Source: Alteriqipengyuania abyssalis
GTDB taxonomy: Bacteria; Pseudomonadota; Alphaproteobacteria; Sphingomonadales; Sphingomonadaceae
Length of the DNA: 64,000 bases
Direction of reading: 5' to 3'
Assembly (NCBI RefSeq): GCF_019857185.1
Contig: NZ_JAHWXP010000003.1
Location: 463,501-527,500, forward strand
Both the position numbers and the translations under genes were made by a program. Below are positions 50,688 through 58,931 of the stretch, piece by piece (position 1 is the stretch's first letter; each line of letters starts with the position of its first letter). The notes under the pieces were generated by a model. That model was not told the origin of the DNA. It searched no databases and worked only from the letters and a program-made list of their open reading frames with translations.

Positions 50688-52225
50688 GATCCCACCGCCT
50701 CCGCCGCCTTGAGCGCGGCGGCGGTTTGCGCGGCGAACTTCTTCTTGAACTGCGGGCGGTCGACCGGGGTATCCTCCCAGATGCCCGCATTGTCGTCCGC
50801 ACCGACGCCTTCGAAGAAGTCGCGCATCCGGTCGAACCGCGACTTGTTGCCCAGCGCCGCGTTGATCACCTGTGCGAGGCTGCCCGCCCCTGCCGGACCC
50901 ATCAGCGGCCGGGCCGAGATGAGGTTGGTGAAGTAGAGCGCGGGCGTCGCCTTCTGCTTCGCGTGCTGCACGACCGGCGTGGTGCCGATCGCGAGATCGG
51001 GGCCGAATTCCTCGTAAGCGGCGATGTCCTCTTCGAGGCTCGCACGGTAATTGACCCGCACGCCTTTCGCCTCGAGCCACTCGCGATCCGGATCGGACCA
51101 TCTGGTGCGCGGGCAAGCGGTGCCGACATAGGGCACATCCGCCCCGCTTTCGATCAGCAGCCGCGCGACCAGCAGTTCGGAGCCTTCGTAGCCCGACACG
51201 GTGACGCGCCCCTCGATCGGCATTGCCGCAAGCGCGCCCTCGATCGCGGGCAGGATCGCATTCTTGGCCGCATCGACCTTGCCCTGCGCGATGCCGCATG
51301 TCGCCCCGATCGCATCGAGCCAGGCGGCGGTGCCGTCGCGGCCGACCGGCGCGGAGCCGACGACACCGCGCCCGGCCGCCTCGAACTCGCGCACGCTGGC
51401 GGTGTAGAACGGGTGGATCGCGGCAACGGCGGCGCAATCGAGCGCCGAATAAAGTTCGCGCCACTCGCGCGTGGGAACGACCGGGCCGGCCGCGAGGCCA
51501 AGCGGCTCGAGCAATTGCCCGATCACGACCGGGTCAGCGGGGAACATCTCTCCCAGGAGAGTCACCGTCGGTCGGTCCGGTCGATGGGTCGGCGCGGCGA
51601 CCGGACCTTCGTCCGCCTCTTCGCGCGCATATTTGAGCATCGCGCCCGCGAGAACGTCCTTCGCCTCGGCATGGGTCGGGATGCCGAAGCCGGGCACGTC
51701 GATACCGATAATCCGCACGCCGTTGATCTGGTCGGGCAGCAGCCGAAGCGGCACGCCGCTGGCGGTGGGCACGCACAGGTTGGTGACGATGATCGTATCG
51801 TATTGCGCCGGGTCGGCGAGTTGCTCGACCGCTTCCTTGATGTCCTCGAACAGCTTGCCGGTGACGAGCGTTTCAGAGCTGAACGGCACGTAACCGACCG
51901 TCCGCCGCGCGCCGTAGAAGTGGCTGGTGAAGGTGAGACCGTAGACACAGCACGCGCTGCCCGAGAGCACGGTCGCGGTTCGCTTCATCCGCAGCCCTAC
52001 GCGCAAGGACCCGAAGGCAGGGCACATGCTCTGCGGCTGATCGTGCGGGCCTGCCCTCGCCTCGTCGAGCGGATAGTCGCGCGCATACTGGTCGAGGATG
52101 TCGCTCTTGCCAGCCTTGCGGGCGGCCTCACGCATCGTGTCGCCGCTCGCGCAGCCGCCCTCCTCGGGCTTGCCGAGATCGAGCCTGTCAGCTGCGCGGG
52201 TACCGGAAGTGATGGCGTCGCTCAT
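50684..52225 (-). CDS. bchY: chlorophyllide a reductase subunit Y
   Basis: NifD-like partner of BchZ, 513 aa. Cluster cysteines occur in [47 protein letters not shown] and [32 protein letters not shown] and [35 protein letters not shown] are also typical. A 70-residue N-terminal region before the first cluster cysteine is variable in the family. It starts four bases after bchX and overlaps bchZ (ATGA). Confidence 0.97.
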   Translation of the reverse strand: MSDAITSGTRAADRLDLGKPEEGGCASGDTMREAARKAGKSDILDQYARDYPLDEARAGPHDQPQSMCPAFGSLRVGLRMKRTATVLSGSACCVYGLTFTSHFYGARRTVGYVPFSSETLVTGKLFEDIKEAVEQLADPAQYDTIIVTNLCVPTASGVPLRLLPDQINGVRIIGIDVPGFGIPTHAEAKDVLAGAMLKYAREEADEGPVAAPTHRPDRPTVTLLGEMFPADPVVIGQLLEPLGLAAGPVVPTREWRELYSALDCAAVAAIHPFYTASVREFEAAGRGVVGSAPVGRDGTAAWLDAIGATCGIAQGKVDAAKNAILPAIEGALAAMPIEGRVTVSGYEGSELLVARLLIESGADVPYVGTACPRTRWSDPDREWLEAKGVRVNYRASLEEDIAAYEEFGPDLAIGTTPVVQHAKQKATPALYFTNLISARPLMGPAGAGSLAQVINAALGNKSRFDRMRDFFEGVGADDNAGIWEDTPVDRPQFKKKFAAQTAAALKAAEAVGS

Positions 52226-52229
52226 TCCA

Positions 52230-53225
52230 TCAGACCTCGTCGTAAACCACTTCGAGGCTCGGCTTGGGCTCGAACGCCCCACCGCGCATGTCCGCCTGCG
52301 TGGCGGGCACCAGTTCGACATTGCCGCCGGTTTCCTCGGGGCTGAACAGGTCGAGCAGACCGTCCTGCTCCAGCGGCGTGGGCCGCTGCGGCGGTGCTTT
52401 GGCGACGTTGATCGCCAGCTCTTCGAACAGCGAAGCCCACTCGCCACCGGGCGTGCCGATGATCTGGTAATTAGCCGACTTCTTACGGATGTCGTCGTTT
52501 GCGGGGATCGCGCACAGCACCGGGATGTCGACGGCTTTCGCAAAGGCCTGCGCCTCGCCCGTGCCGTCGTCCTTGTTCACGATCATGCCCGCGACGCCGA
52601 CATTGCCGCCCATCGAGCGGAAATATTCGACCGCCTTGCACACGTTGTTGGCGACGTAGAGCGATTGCAGGTCGTTCGAGCCGACCACGATCACCTTCTG
52701 GCACATGTCCCGCGCGATCGGCAGGCCGAAGCCGCCGCACACCACATCACCCAGGAAGTCGAGCAGGACGTAGTCGAAGCCCCACTCGTGAAAGCCCAGC
52801 TTCTCGAGCAGTTCGAACCCGTGGATGATCCCGCGCCCGCCGCAGCCGCGGCCGACCTCGGGCCCGCCCAGCTCCATCGCGAACACGCCGTCGCGCTGGA
52901 AGCAGACATCCTCGATGCTGACTTCCTCGCCCGCGAGCTTCTTCTTGGACGAGGTTTCGATGATCGTCGGGCAGGCCTTGCCGCCGAACAGCAGGCTGGT
53001 GGTGTCGCTCTTGGGATCGCAGCCGATCAGCAGCACGCGCTTGCCCTGCTGCGCCATCATGTAGCTGAGGTTGGACAGTGCGAAGCTCTTACCCGAGCCA
53101 CCCTTGCCGTAGATCGCGATGACCTGCGTTTCCTTGGTCACCTCGCCATCGTGCACCGGATCGGGCTCGATCGCGGCCTCTTCGCGCAGGGCGTCCACGG
53201 CAGAGAGTTGGTCGAGATGGGTCAT
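52230..53225 (-). CDS. bchX: chlorophyllide a reductase iron protein BchX
   Basis: NifH-like ATPase that drives BchYZ. The 331-aa product has the P-loop IYGKGGSGKSFALSNLSYMMAQQGKRVLLIGCDPKSDTTSLLFGG and the 4Fe-4S cysteines in GRGCGGRGIIHG and [20 protein letters not shown]. It differs from BchL by the GKGGSGKSF loop and the KACPTIIETSSKKK segment typical for BchX. The ATG overlaps the bchC stop (ATGA). Confidence 0.98.
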   Translation of the reverse strand: MTHLDQLSAVDALREEAAIEPDPVHDGEVTKETQVIAIYGKGGSGKSFALSNLSYMMAQQGKRVLLIGCDPKSDTTSLLFGGKACPTIIETSSKKKLAGEEVSIEDVCFQRDGVFAMELGGPEVGRGCGGRGIIHGFELLEKLGFHEWGFDYVLLDFLGDVVCGGFGLPIARDMCQKVIVVGSNDLQSLYVANNVCKAVEYFRSMGGNVGVAGMIVNKDDGTGEAQAFAKAVDIPVLCAIPANDDIRKKSANYQIIGTPGGEWASLFEELAINVAKAPPQRPTPLEQDGLLDLFSPEETGGNVELVPATQADMRGGAFEPKPSLEVVYDEV

Positions 53226-54157
53226 GCAAGTTCGCTCCAGTCCAGCACCAGCTTGAGGCATTCCTGATCCTCGAAAGCCGTGGGATATGCGGTCTGCGCA
53301 TCGCCTGCCGGGGCCACGTCGGTGACCAGACCGGCGAGGTTCAGCGCGCCGCTTTCGATGAGGGTGTGGGTCGCCGCGAGATCTTCGGGCTGCCATTCTG
53401 CAGCGACGCGCAGGCGCGCCTCGCGCTGGAAGGCTGCGGGAAAGGCAAAGCTGATCCGGCTGGCGTAAAAGCCCGCGAGCACGATCTCTCCCTGGCGGCC
53501 AAGCCGGGTCATCAGGATGTCGATCACGTCGCTGCTGCCGCTGGCATCGTAGATTGCGCGGTAATCGTGCCGTTCGTCGTCCTTGGGCGCGATAACCTCA
53601 TAGCCGAGCGCGCCGGTGCGGCGGTGCGCCTTGTTGTCCCACACGGTAGGGGCAGGCGCGCCCGAAGCGATCGTCATGCGTGCCAGCAAGCGGCCGAGAA
53701 CTCCGTGGCCGACGATGAGGTCGGGCGGCTCTCCGCCAGCCAGTGCGTGCTGTGCGGTCGCGGCGAGTGCGAACAGCACGCCCTGCTCGGCCAGCGACTC
53801 GGGGATCGGAAGCGCGCGGGCGGACGGCACGATCAGCGTCTGCGCGGCACCGCCGAACAGTCCGCGCGCATCGGCGTAGCAACTGGCTCCGGGGACGAAG
53901 ACCCACTCCCCGATGCGGCCTTGCGCAGCCGGCCCGGCATCGACGATCCGCCCGACCGATTCATAGCCGGGCACCAGTGGATAGCCCATGCCCGGGAAGG
54001 ACGGCATTTCGCCGGTCCAAAGCAGCTTCTCCGTGCCGGTACTGACGCCGCTCCAGTGAATGGAGACGACCACGTCGGATGCCTCGACCGCATGCAGCTC
54101 GAGACGCTTGAGCGCGAGGCGCCCCGGTCCCTCGAGTGTGACGGCCATTGCATCCAT
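53222..54157 (-). CDS. bchC: 3-hydroxyethyl bacteriochlorophyllide a dehydrogenase
   Basis: Oxidises the C3 hydroxyethyl to the acetyl group of bacteriochlorophyll a. The 311-aa medium-chain dehydrogenase-like protein has HWSGVSTGTEKLLWTGEMPSFPGMGYPLVPGYESVGRIVDAG, the shortened cofactor region LIVGHGVLGRLLARMTIASGA and AIYDASGSSDVIDILMTRLGRQGEIVLAGFY. The start at 54157 has AGAGGGA upstream. A strong PpsR operator array lies 86 bases before it. Confidence 0.96.
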   Translation of the reverse strand: MDAMAVTLEGPGRLALKRLELHAVEASDVVVSIHWSGVSTGTEKLLWTGEMPSFPGMGYPLVPGYESVGRIVDAGPAAQGRIGEWVFVPGASCYADARGLFGGAAQTLIVPSARALPIPESLAEQGVLFALAATAQHALAGGEPPDLIVGHGVLGRLLARMTIASGAPAPTVWDNKAHRRTGALGYEVIAPKDDERHDYRAIYDASGSSDVIDILMTRLGRQGEIVLAGFYASRISFAFPAAFQREARLRVAAEWQPEDLAATHTLIESGALNLAGLVTDVAPAGDAQTAYPTAFEDQECLKLVLDWSELA

Positions 54158-54229
54158 TGCGTCGGTCCCTCTCTTCACTTGGGTCCGTCGGCGTCCCGAA
54201 GGTGCGATGGCCCACCCTTTTGCTACGCC

Positions 54230-54272
54230 TGACAATCTATACTGTCAATTCAGGATGACAGATAAGCTGTCA
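54230..54272. promoter_or_regulatory. PpsR operator array upstream of bchC
   Basis: Four half sites are laid out as TGACA (54230), TGTCA (54243), TGACA (54256) and TGTCA (54268). The middle pair TGTCA-ATTCAGGA-TGACA (54243-54260) is a perfect consensus operator; the outer half sites may bind a second PpsR unit. The array overlaps the crtF stop codon and would control bchCXYZ-pufBALM. Confidence 0.88.
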
Positions 54273-55340
54273 GGCAACAGCGACCATCAGAGACGTGATG
54301 ATAGGCTGACGCGCCGCAATCCGACGGCTGCGCACGAACCCAGCGTCTCGCAGCATTGAACGGATTTCCTTTGCGGTGCGGGGGCGGCCCTGGCCCATGG
54401 CCCAGAGATAGAAGCCGAAATAGGCATCACCCATTGCTTCGGCGCCGGGCGTGTCGGCCATTGGTTCGGCGATCAGCAATGTACCGCCCGGCTCTAGCGC
54501 GGCGCGGATGTTGCGCAGGATTTCCAGCGCCGGGCCGTCGTCGTGATCGTGGAGAATTCGCACCAGCGAGATGCAGTCATAGCCGCGCGGCAGGGCATCT
54601 TCGAAGAAGCTGCCGGGGTGGACGGCGACTCGGCCCGCCTCGAGTCGCGCGGTCACTTCGGGCAGGTCGAACAGGCCGAGTCGGAGCGCGGGATGCGCGG
54701 CACCGACGGCCTCCAGAAACGTGCCCTGCCCACCGCCGACATCGAGCAGGGAGGCATGGCGCGACAGGTCGTACGCCGCCAGAACCTCCTGCGCGACGGG
54801 CGCTTGCGAGGCGGACATCAGCTGCGAATAGGCGCCCGCACGCTGCGGATCGGCCTCCGCCGCCCTCCCCGCATAGGACCAGAAATGCGACAATGCGGTC
54901 GGCCGCGCGCGATCGGCGCGCAGCAAGGCGAGCGGGTCGGCAAGATCGGCATAGAGCAGGGTATGATGGCGGATCATCGCCAGCGCGCCCGCATTCCCGT
55001 GCAGCGCAGCCCCGTGACGGCCGAGCATCCACCAGTCGCCAGCAACGTGCTCGACAATCCCGATCGCCGCCGCCGCGCGCAGCAGCCTGAGCGTTGCATC
55101 GGGCGACAATCCGGCGAGTCGCGCCAGCTCGTCCGCGTCTGCAGGCCCTTCGCCAAGGCGCTGCACACAACCACTCTCAACCGTGCACAACAGTACCTGA
55201 GAGTAGGTGAAGCCCGCCACCAGGTCGAACAGCGCGCCAGCACGCCGCCTCGCGATCGGACGCAGCAAAGGGTTCTCCGCCGCGTGGCGCTGGAACCGGG
55301 CGCTGCCCAGAATCCGGTTCCGCCAGCCCAGCAGGCGCAT
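54270..55340 (-). CDS. crtF: demethylspheroidene O-methyltransferase CrtF
   Basis: SAM-dependent enzyme that methylates the C-1 hydroxyl of acyclic carotenoids. The protein (356 aa from 55340) has the CrtF N-terminus GWRNRILGSARFQRHAAENPLLRPIARRRAGALFDLVAGFTYSQVL, motif I in LLDVGGGQGTFLEAV, the HDHDDGPALEILRNI catalytic histidine region and AYFGFYLWAMGQGRPRTAKEI. ATG 55388 is an in-frame alternative but lies directly beside the operator at 55390. The stop lies inside the bchC operator array. Confidence 0.93.
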   Translation of the reverse strand: MRLLGWRNRILGSARFQRHAAENPLLRPIARRRAGALFDLVAGFTYSQVLLCTVESGCVQRLGEGPADADELARLAGLSPDATLRLLRAAAAIGIVEHVAGDWWMLGRHGAALHGNAGALAMIRHHTLLYADLADPLALLRADRARPTALSHFWSYAGRAAEADPQRAGAYSQLMSASQAPVAQEVLAAYDLSRHASLLDVGGGQGTFLEAVGAAHPALRLGLFDLPEVTARLEAGRVAVHPGSFFEDALPRGYDCISLVRILHDHDDGPALEILRNIRAALEPGGTLLIAEPMADTPGAEAMGDAYFGFYLWAMGQGRPRTAKEIRSMLRDAGFVRSRRIAARQPIITSLMVAVA

Positions 55341-55389
55341 TCTCCAACCACGGGGAGGACCATCCGATTGCGCTTGACCGATTATCATT

Positions 55390-55407
55390 TGTCCAGTGTG
55401 TTGGACA
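55390..55407. promoter_or_regulatory. PpsR-like palindrome between crtF and crtD
   Basis: TGTCC-AGTGTGTT-GGACA fits the basic TGT-N12-ACA form of PpsR/CrtJ sites with changed inner bases (CC/GG instead of CA/TG). It is centred between the divergent crtF and crtD genes and could repress both. Confidence 0.65.
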
Positions 55408-55449
55408 CATGCTATGTCAATAGCAATCGTCTTGTGGGAGAGCGCGAGA

Positions 55450-57018
55450 ATGAGCGGCAAGGCTGTCGTGATCGGAGCCGGCATCGGCGGGCTGGTCAGC
55501 GCCGCGCTCCTCGCCGCGCGCGGGCAGGACGTCACCGTGATCGAGAAAGAGTGCCATGTCGGCGGCAAGGCGCGCAGACTGGCGGTCGACGGCCAGCCGA
55601 TCGACGCCGGGCCGACTGTGTTCACCATGCGCGAGGTGTTCGAGGAGGTGTTCCGCGTCTGCGGCAGCGACATCCACTCCGCACTCTCGATCAGGCCCGC
55701 GCAAGTCATCGCGCGCCACGCATGGTCGCAGGACGAGCGACTCGACCTGTTCGCCGATCCGATGCGCAGCGAAGAGTCGATCGGCGATTTCGCCGGGGCC
55801 GAGGCGGCGCGCGGCTATCGCGCGTTCCGGGCCGAGGCGCGGCGGATCTACAACATCCTCGACGAAAGCCTGCTGCGGCAGGGCAAGGTGTTCTGGCCGC
55901 TGCCGCTGATGCAGCGGATCGGCCTCACCCGGGTCGGCGATCTCGCCGCAATCCGCCCTTACGAGAGCCTGTGGAAGGTGCTGGGCGAGCATTTCCGGGA
56001 CCAGCGCCTGCGCCAGTTATTCGCCCGCTACACCACCTATTGCGGCTCCTCCCCCTTCTCCTCCCCCGCTACGCTGATGCTGATCGCGCATGTCGAGGCG
56101 CGGGGCGTATGGCTGATCGAGGGCGGGATGAGCGCGCTGGCCGAGGCGCTCAGGGCGCTGGCAGAGGCGAACGGCGCACGCTTCCGGCTGGGCGAAGGCG
56201 TCGCCCGGATAGAGACCGACCGCAAGGGCGCATCGGGCGTCATCCTGGCCAATGGAGAGCGGATCGCAGCCGATGCGGTGCTGTGCAATGCCGATCCGGC
56301 AGCGCTGGCCCACGGGTGTTTCGGCGAGGAGGCACAGCGCGCGGTCGGCCGCGTGCCGCAGGGCCGCCGCTCGCTCTCCGCAATGGTGTGGCTGGCGCAC
56401 GCGAAGACCGGCGGCTTTCCCCTGTCGCGCCACAACGTGTTCTTCTCGCCCGACTACCGCGCCGAGTTCGACCAGCTGAAACGGGGCCGCCAGATCGACG
56501 ATCCGTCGGTCTACATCTGCGCGCAGGATCGCGCGGCAGACCTCGCCGAGGACACCGCCGCGCCAACTGGGCGCGAGCGCTTCCAAGTGATCGTCAACGC
56601 CCCGGCCAATGGCGACCGCCACGACTTTACCCAGAAGGAGCTCGACCAATGCACGCGCAGCATGACACGCAGCCTCGCCCGCTGCGGGCTGGAGCTGGAG
56701 GCGGATTTCCCGCACCGGCTGGTCACCCCGGCGGATTTCGACGCGCTGTTCCCTTCGACGGGTGGGGCCCTTTATGGACGGGCCTCGCACGGATGGGCGG
56801 CGTCCTTCCTGCGCCAGGGGGCAGCCACGCGGATCCCTGGGCTCTTCTGCGTCGGGGGGAGCACCCATCCGGGCGCGGGCGTGCCGATGGCCGCCTTGTC
56901 CGGGCAGATCGGGGCGCGCGCGGCGATGGCACGCCTCGCTTCGATGCGGCCATCCCGCCGGGCGGCTATGGCTGGTGGTATGTCGACGCGATCTCGGAAG
57001 ACTGCCAGCACGGCCTGA
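55450..57018 (+). CDS. crtD: methoxyneurosporene/hydroxyneurosporene desaturase CrtD
   Basis: Introduces the C-3,4 double bond into 1-hydroxylated or 1-methoxylated acyclic carotenoids. The flavoprotein-like desaturase has VVIGAGIGGLVSAALLAARGQDVTVIEKECHVGGKARRL at the start, GMSALAEALRALAE in the middle, the RHNVFFSPDYRAEFDQL segment and the C-terminal GLFCVGGSTHPGAGVPMAALSGQIGA signature of CrtD/CrtI. The start at 55450 has GGGAG upstream. After the normal family end, the frame continues for about 30 residues that overlap the 5' end of crtC. Confidence 0.94.
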   Translation: MSGKAVVIGAGIGGLVSAALLAARGQDVTVIEKECHVGGKARRLAVDGQPIDAGPTVFTMREVFEEVFRVCGSDIHSALSIRPAQVIARHAWSQDERLDLFADPMRSEESIGDFAGAEAARGYRAFRAEARRIYNILDESLLRQGKVFWPLPLMQRIGLTRVGDLAAIRPYESLWKVLGEHFRDQRLRQLFARYTTYCGSSPFSSPATLMLIAHVEARGVWLIEGGMSALAEALRALAEANGARFRLGEGVARIETDRKGASGVILANGERIAADAVLCNADPAALAHGCFGEEAQRAVGRVPQGRRSLSAMVWLAHAKTGGFPLSRHNVFFSPDYRAEFDQLKRGRQIDDPSVYICAQDRAADLAEDTAAPTGRERFQVIVNAPANGDRHDFTQKELDQCTRSMTRSLARCGLELEADFPHRLVTPADFDALFPSTGGALYGRASHGWAASFLRQGAATRIPGLFCVGGSTHPGAGVPMAALSGQIGARAAMARLASMRPSRRAAMAGGMSTRSRKTASTA

Positions 57019-57857
57019 CGATCATCGCCTTTCTGGGCAGCGTCTTCTCCCCCTATTACAAGGCCAGCGGTCGCGGCGATCCGCTCAACCACGCAGCGCT
57101 CAATGTCGCACTCTACGGCCCCAGGGCGCGCTGGGCGATGACCGAGCGCGGCGGGGAGGCGGTGGTGCAGGAGCGCGACACGCTGGCGATCGGGCCGAGC
57201 AGCGTGCACTGGACCGGCGAGGCGCTGGAAATCGCGATCGAGGAACGCGACAAGCGGCTGGGCATCCCCTGGCAGCGCCCGGTTCGCGGGGTGATCCGCG
57301 TGATCCCCGAAGCGCTCAACCCGGTCGGCTTCGCGCTCGACCCGGGCGCGAAGCACCACTGGCACTGCCTCGCCCCGCGCGCACGGATCGAGGTGGAGAT
57401 GCACGAGCCTTCGCTCAGCTGGACGGGCCGCGCCTATCTCGATTCCAATTTCGGGAGCGAGTCGCTCGAAGACGGGTTCGACGTCTGGCACTGGTCGCGC
57501 GCGCATCTGAAAGAAGGCGCGGTGGTCAGCTATGAAGGCAAGCGCAGCGACGGCTCGCGCTTCGCCAGCGCGATCCGCTTCGATGCCTATGGCCTGCCGC
57601 AGCAGGCCGAACTGCCACTCGCCGCACCATTGCCCAACACCGCATGGCAGATGGAACGCCGAACGCGCGCGGATCGCGGCCATGCGAGCGTGATCAAGAC
57701 ATGGGAGGATTCACCGTTCTACGCGCGCTCGACGCTGGGCGCGCGGATTTATGGCGAACAGGTAGTGGCGGTGCAGGAGAGCCTGAACCTGAAGCGCTTC
57801 GCCTCGCCCGTGGTGCAGTTCATGCTGCCCTACCGGATGCCGCGGGTCGACGCATAA
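56793..57857 (+). CDS. crtC: carotenoid 1,2-hydratase CrtC
   Basis: Adds water to the psi-end group of neurosporene or lycopene to give 1-hydroxy carotenoids. The coding signal is clear from about 56928: GDGTPRFDAAIPPGGYGWWY, then HGLTIIAFLGSVFSPYYKASGRGDPLNHAALNVALYGPRARWAMTERG, SLSWTGRAYLDSNFGSESLEDGFDVWHWSRAHL and VVQESLNLKRF-type end. The start is a problem. No ATG, GTG or TTG occurs in this frame between 56793 and the conserved part, so the coordinate given is the only canonical upstream ATG, which overlaps crtD by 226 bases. A CTG at 56850 or another rare start is possible. Order crtF / crtD-crtC is usual. Confidence 0.85.
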   Translation: MGGVLPAPGGSHADPWALLRRGEHPSGRGRADGRLVRADRGARGDGTPRFDAAIPPGGYGWWYVDAISEDCQHGLTIIAFLGSVFSPYYKASGRGDPLNHAALNVALYGPRARWAMTERGGEAVVQERDTLAIGPSSVHWTGEALEIAIEERDKRLGIPWQRPVRGVIRVIPEALNPVGFALDPGAKHHWHCLAPRARIEVEMHEPSLSWTGRAYLDSNFGSESLEDGFDVWHWSRAHLKEGAVVSYEGKRSDGSRFASAIRFDAYGLPQQAELPLAAPLPNTAWQMERRTRADRGHASVIKTWEDSPFYARSTLGARIYGEQVVAVQESLNLKRFASPVVQFMLPYRMPRVDA

Positions 57858-57870
57858 GCGCGCAGCGGCC

Positions 57871-58020
57871 TCACTCGTCGCGGGCCTCGCGCTCCTTCTC
57901 CTCCTTGTCGCGCCTTATCTCCCGGCTGACAGACCAGTATTGCCAGCCGGCGAAGCCCAGCGCGACAACCGCGGTGAACACGATCTCGATCCAGCCGAAA
58001 TGCTCGCCGAAGCGTTCCAT
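57871..58020 (-). CDS. small single-helix membrane protein (orf49) upstream of the crtC end
   Basis: A 49-aa protein, MERFGEHFGWIEIVFTAVVA and then LGFAGWQYWSVSREIRRDKE ending in a charged tail (EKEREARDE). One membrane helix is predicted. A good ribosome site (GGGGAG) sits eight bases before the ATG, which supports a real gene. It lies 20 bases after bchO on the same strand and converges with crtC. No family is recognised. Confidence 0.7.
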   Translation of the reverse strand: MERFGEHFGWIEIVFTAVVALGFAGWQYWSVSREIRRDKEEKEREARDE

Positions 58021-58040
58021 CGCTCGTTCTCCCCTGGCGA

Positions 58041-58931
58041 CTAGATAGCACGGGCTTCCAGAAACGCGCGGATCAGCTGCGCCACCCGCTCGGGCTGTTC
58101 CTCGTGCGCGAGGTGGCCGAGGCCGTCGAGCACCTCCAGCGTGGCGTCGGGCAGCTTGCGCGCGGCGTCCTGCACGCCGCTCAATGGAATGGCATCGTCG
58201 CCGCGGGCATGGATCAGCAGCACCGGGTTCGCGATGCCCGGCAGCGCGCGGTCGAGCGTATCGAGATCCCAATTGGCCATCATCGCCAGCGCACCGCGCG
58301 CATGGCGGCTATTGCCCAGCAGCGTCGCGTAGCAGCGCGCACCTTCGCGATCGAGGCGAGAGCCGGTCGAGCGCTGGATGAAACCCTCGGTATCGCCCGC
58401 AAGCCGCGTCATCCCGGAGAAGAACTTCGGCACCAGCGGATTGAGCGCGAGCAGCCGCGCGACCGCCGGGAAGACCTGCGTGGCGGGCCAGGGAAACGGC
58501 GCGAGCGCGGGGTTGAGGCCGATCACCGGCGTATCGGGATAGCGCGCCTGCACCAGAGTGAGCGCGATCGCCGCGCCCGCCGAATGGCCGATGATCGCGG
58601 CGGGTGCGATGTCCATCGTCTGGATCAGGCCATGCACCGCATCGGCCATGCCGGGCAGGGTCATCTGCGCATCGCGCACGCTGCCGGTAAAGGCATGGCC
58701 GGGCAGGTCCGGCGCGATCAGGGTGTAGCGGTCCGCGAGCTGCGGCATCACGCCCCGCCACGAATGACACGAAGCGCCCGTGCCGTGGAGCAGCAGCAGG
58801 ACCGGCGCGGTGCCAAGCGCCCGCCCCATCACCTGCACGTGCCAGCGGATGCCGCCGCTTGTCACGAAGCGACTCGCGTCGCGATGCGGCCAGTGGCGCC
58901 CGTCGCGGTCCCAGTTGAGCGGCTCGCTCAT
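58041..58931 (-). CDS. bchO: Mg-chelatase accessory alpha/beta hydrolase BchO
   Basis: A 296-aa alpha/beta hydrolase that accompanies bchI and bchD in most purple bacteria; it is thought to assist Mg insertion, though the reaction is not established. It has LLLHGTGASCHSWRGVMPQLADRYTLIAPDLPGHAFT, the nucleophile elbow IIGHSAGAAIALTL, LIHARGDDAIP and the late histidine LDGLGHLAHEEQP. The N-terminus LNWDRDGRHWPHRDASRFV is a BchO mark. The ATG overlaps the bchD stop. Confidence 0.95.
   Translation of the reverse strand: MSEPLNWDRDGRHWPHRDASRFVTSGGIRWHVQVMGRALGTAPVLLLLHGTGASCHSWRGVMPQLADRYTLIAPDLPGHAFTGSVRDAQMTLPGMADAVHGLIQTMDIAPAAIIGHSAGAAIALTLVQARYPDTPVIGLNPALAPFPWPATQVFPAVARLLALNPLVPKFFSGMTRLAGDTEGFIQRSTGSRLDREGARCYATLLGNSRHARGALAMMANWDLDTLDRALPGIANPVLLIHARGDDAIPLSGVQDAARKLPDATLEVLDGLGHLAHEEQPERVAQLIRAFLEARAI

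Noticed and set aside
54543-56790. Long in-frame extension upstream of crtC, running opposite crtF and through crtD
   Set aside because: The extension is a GC artefact without protein features; it shares DNA with the well-supported crtF and crtD.
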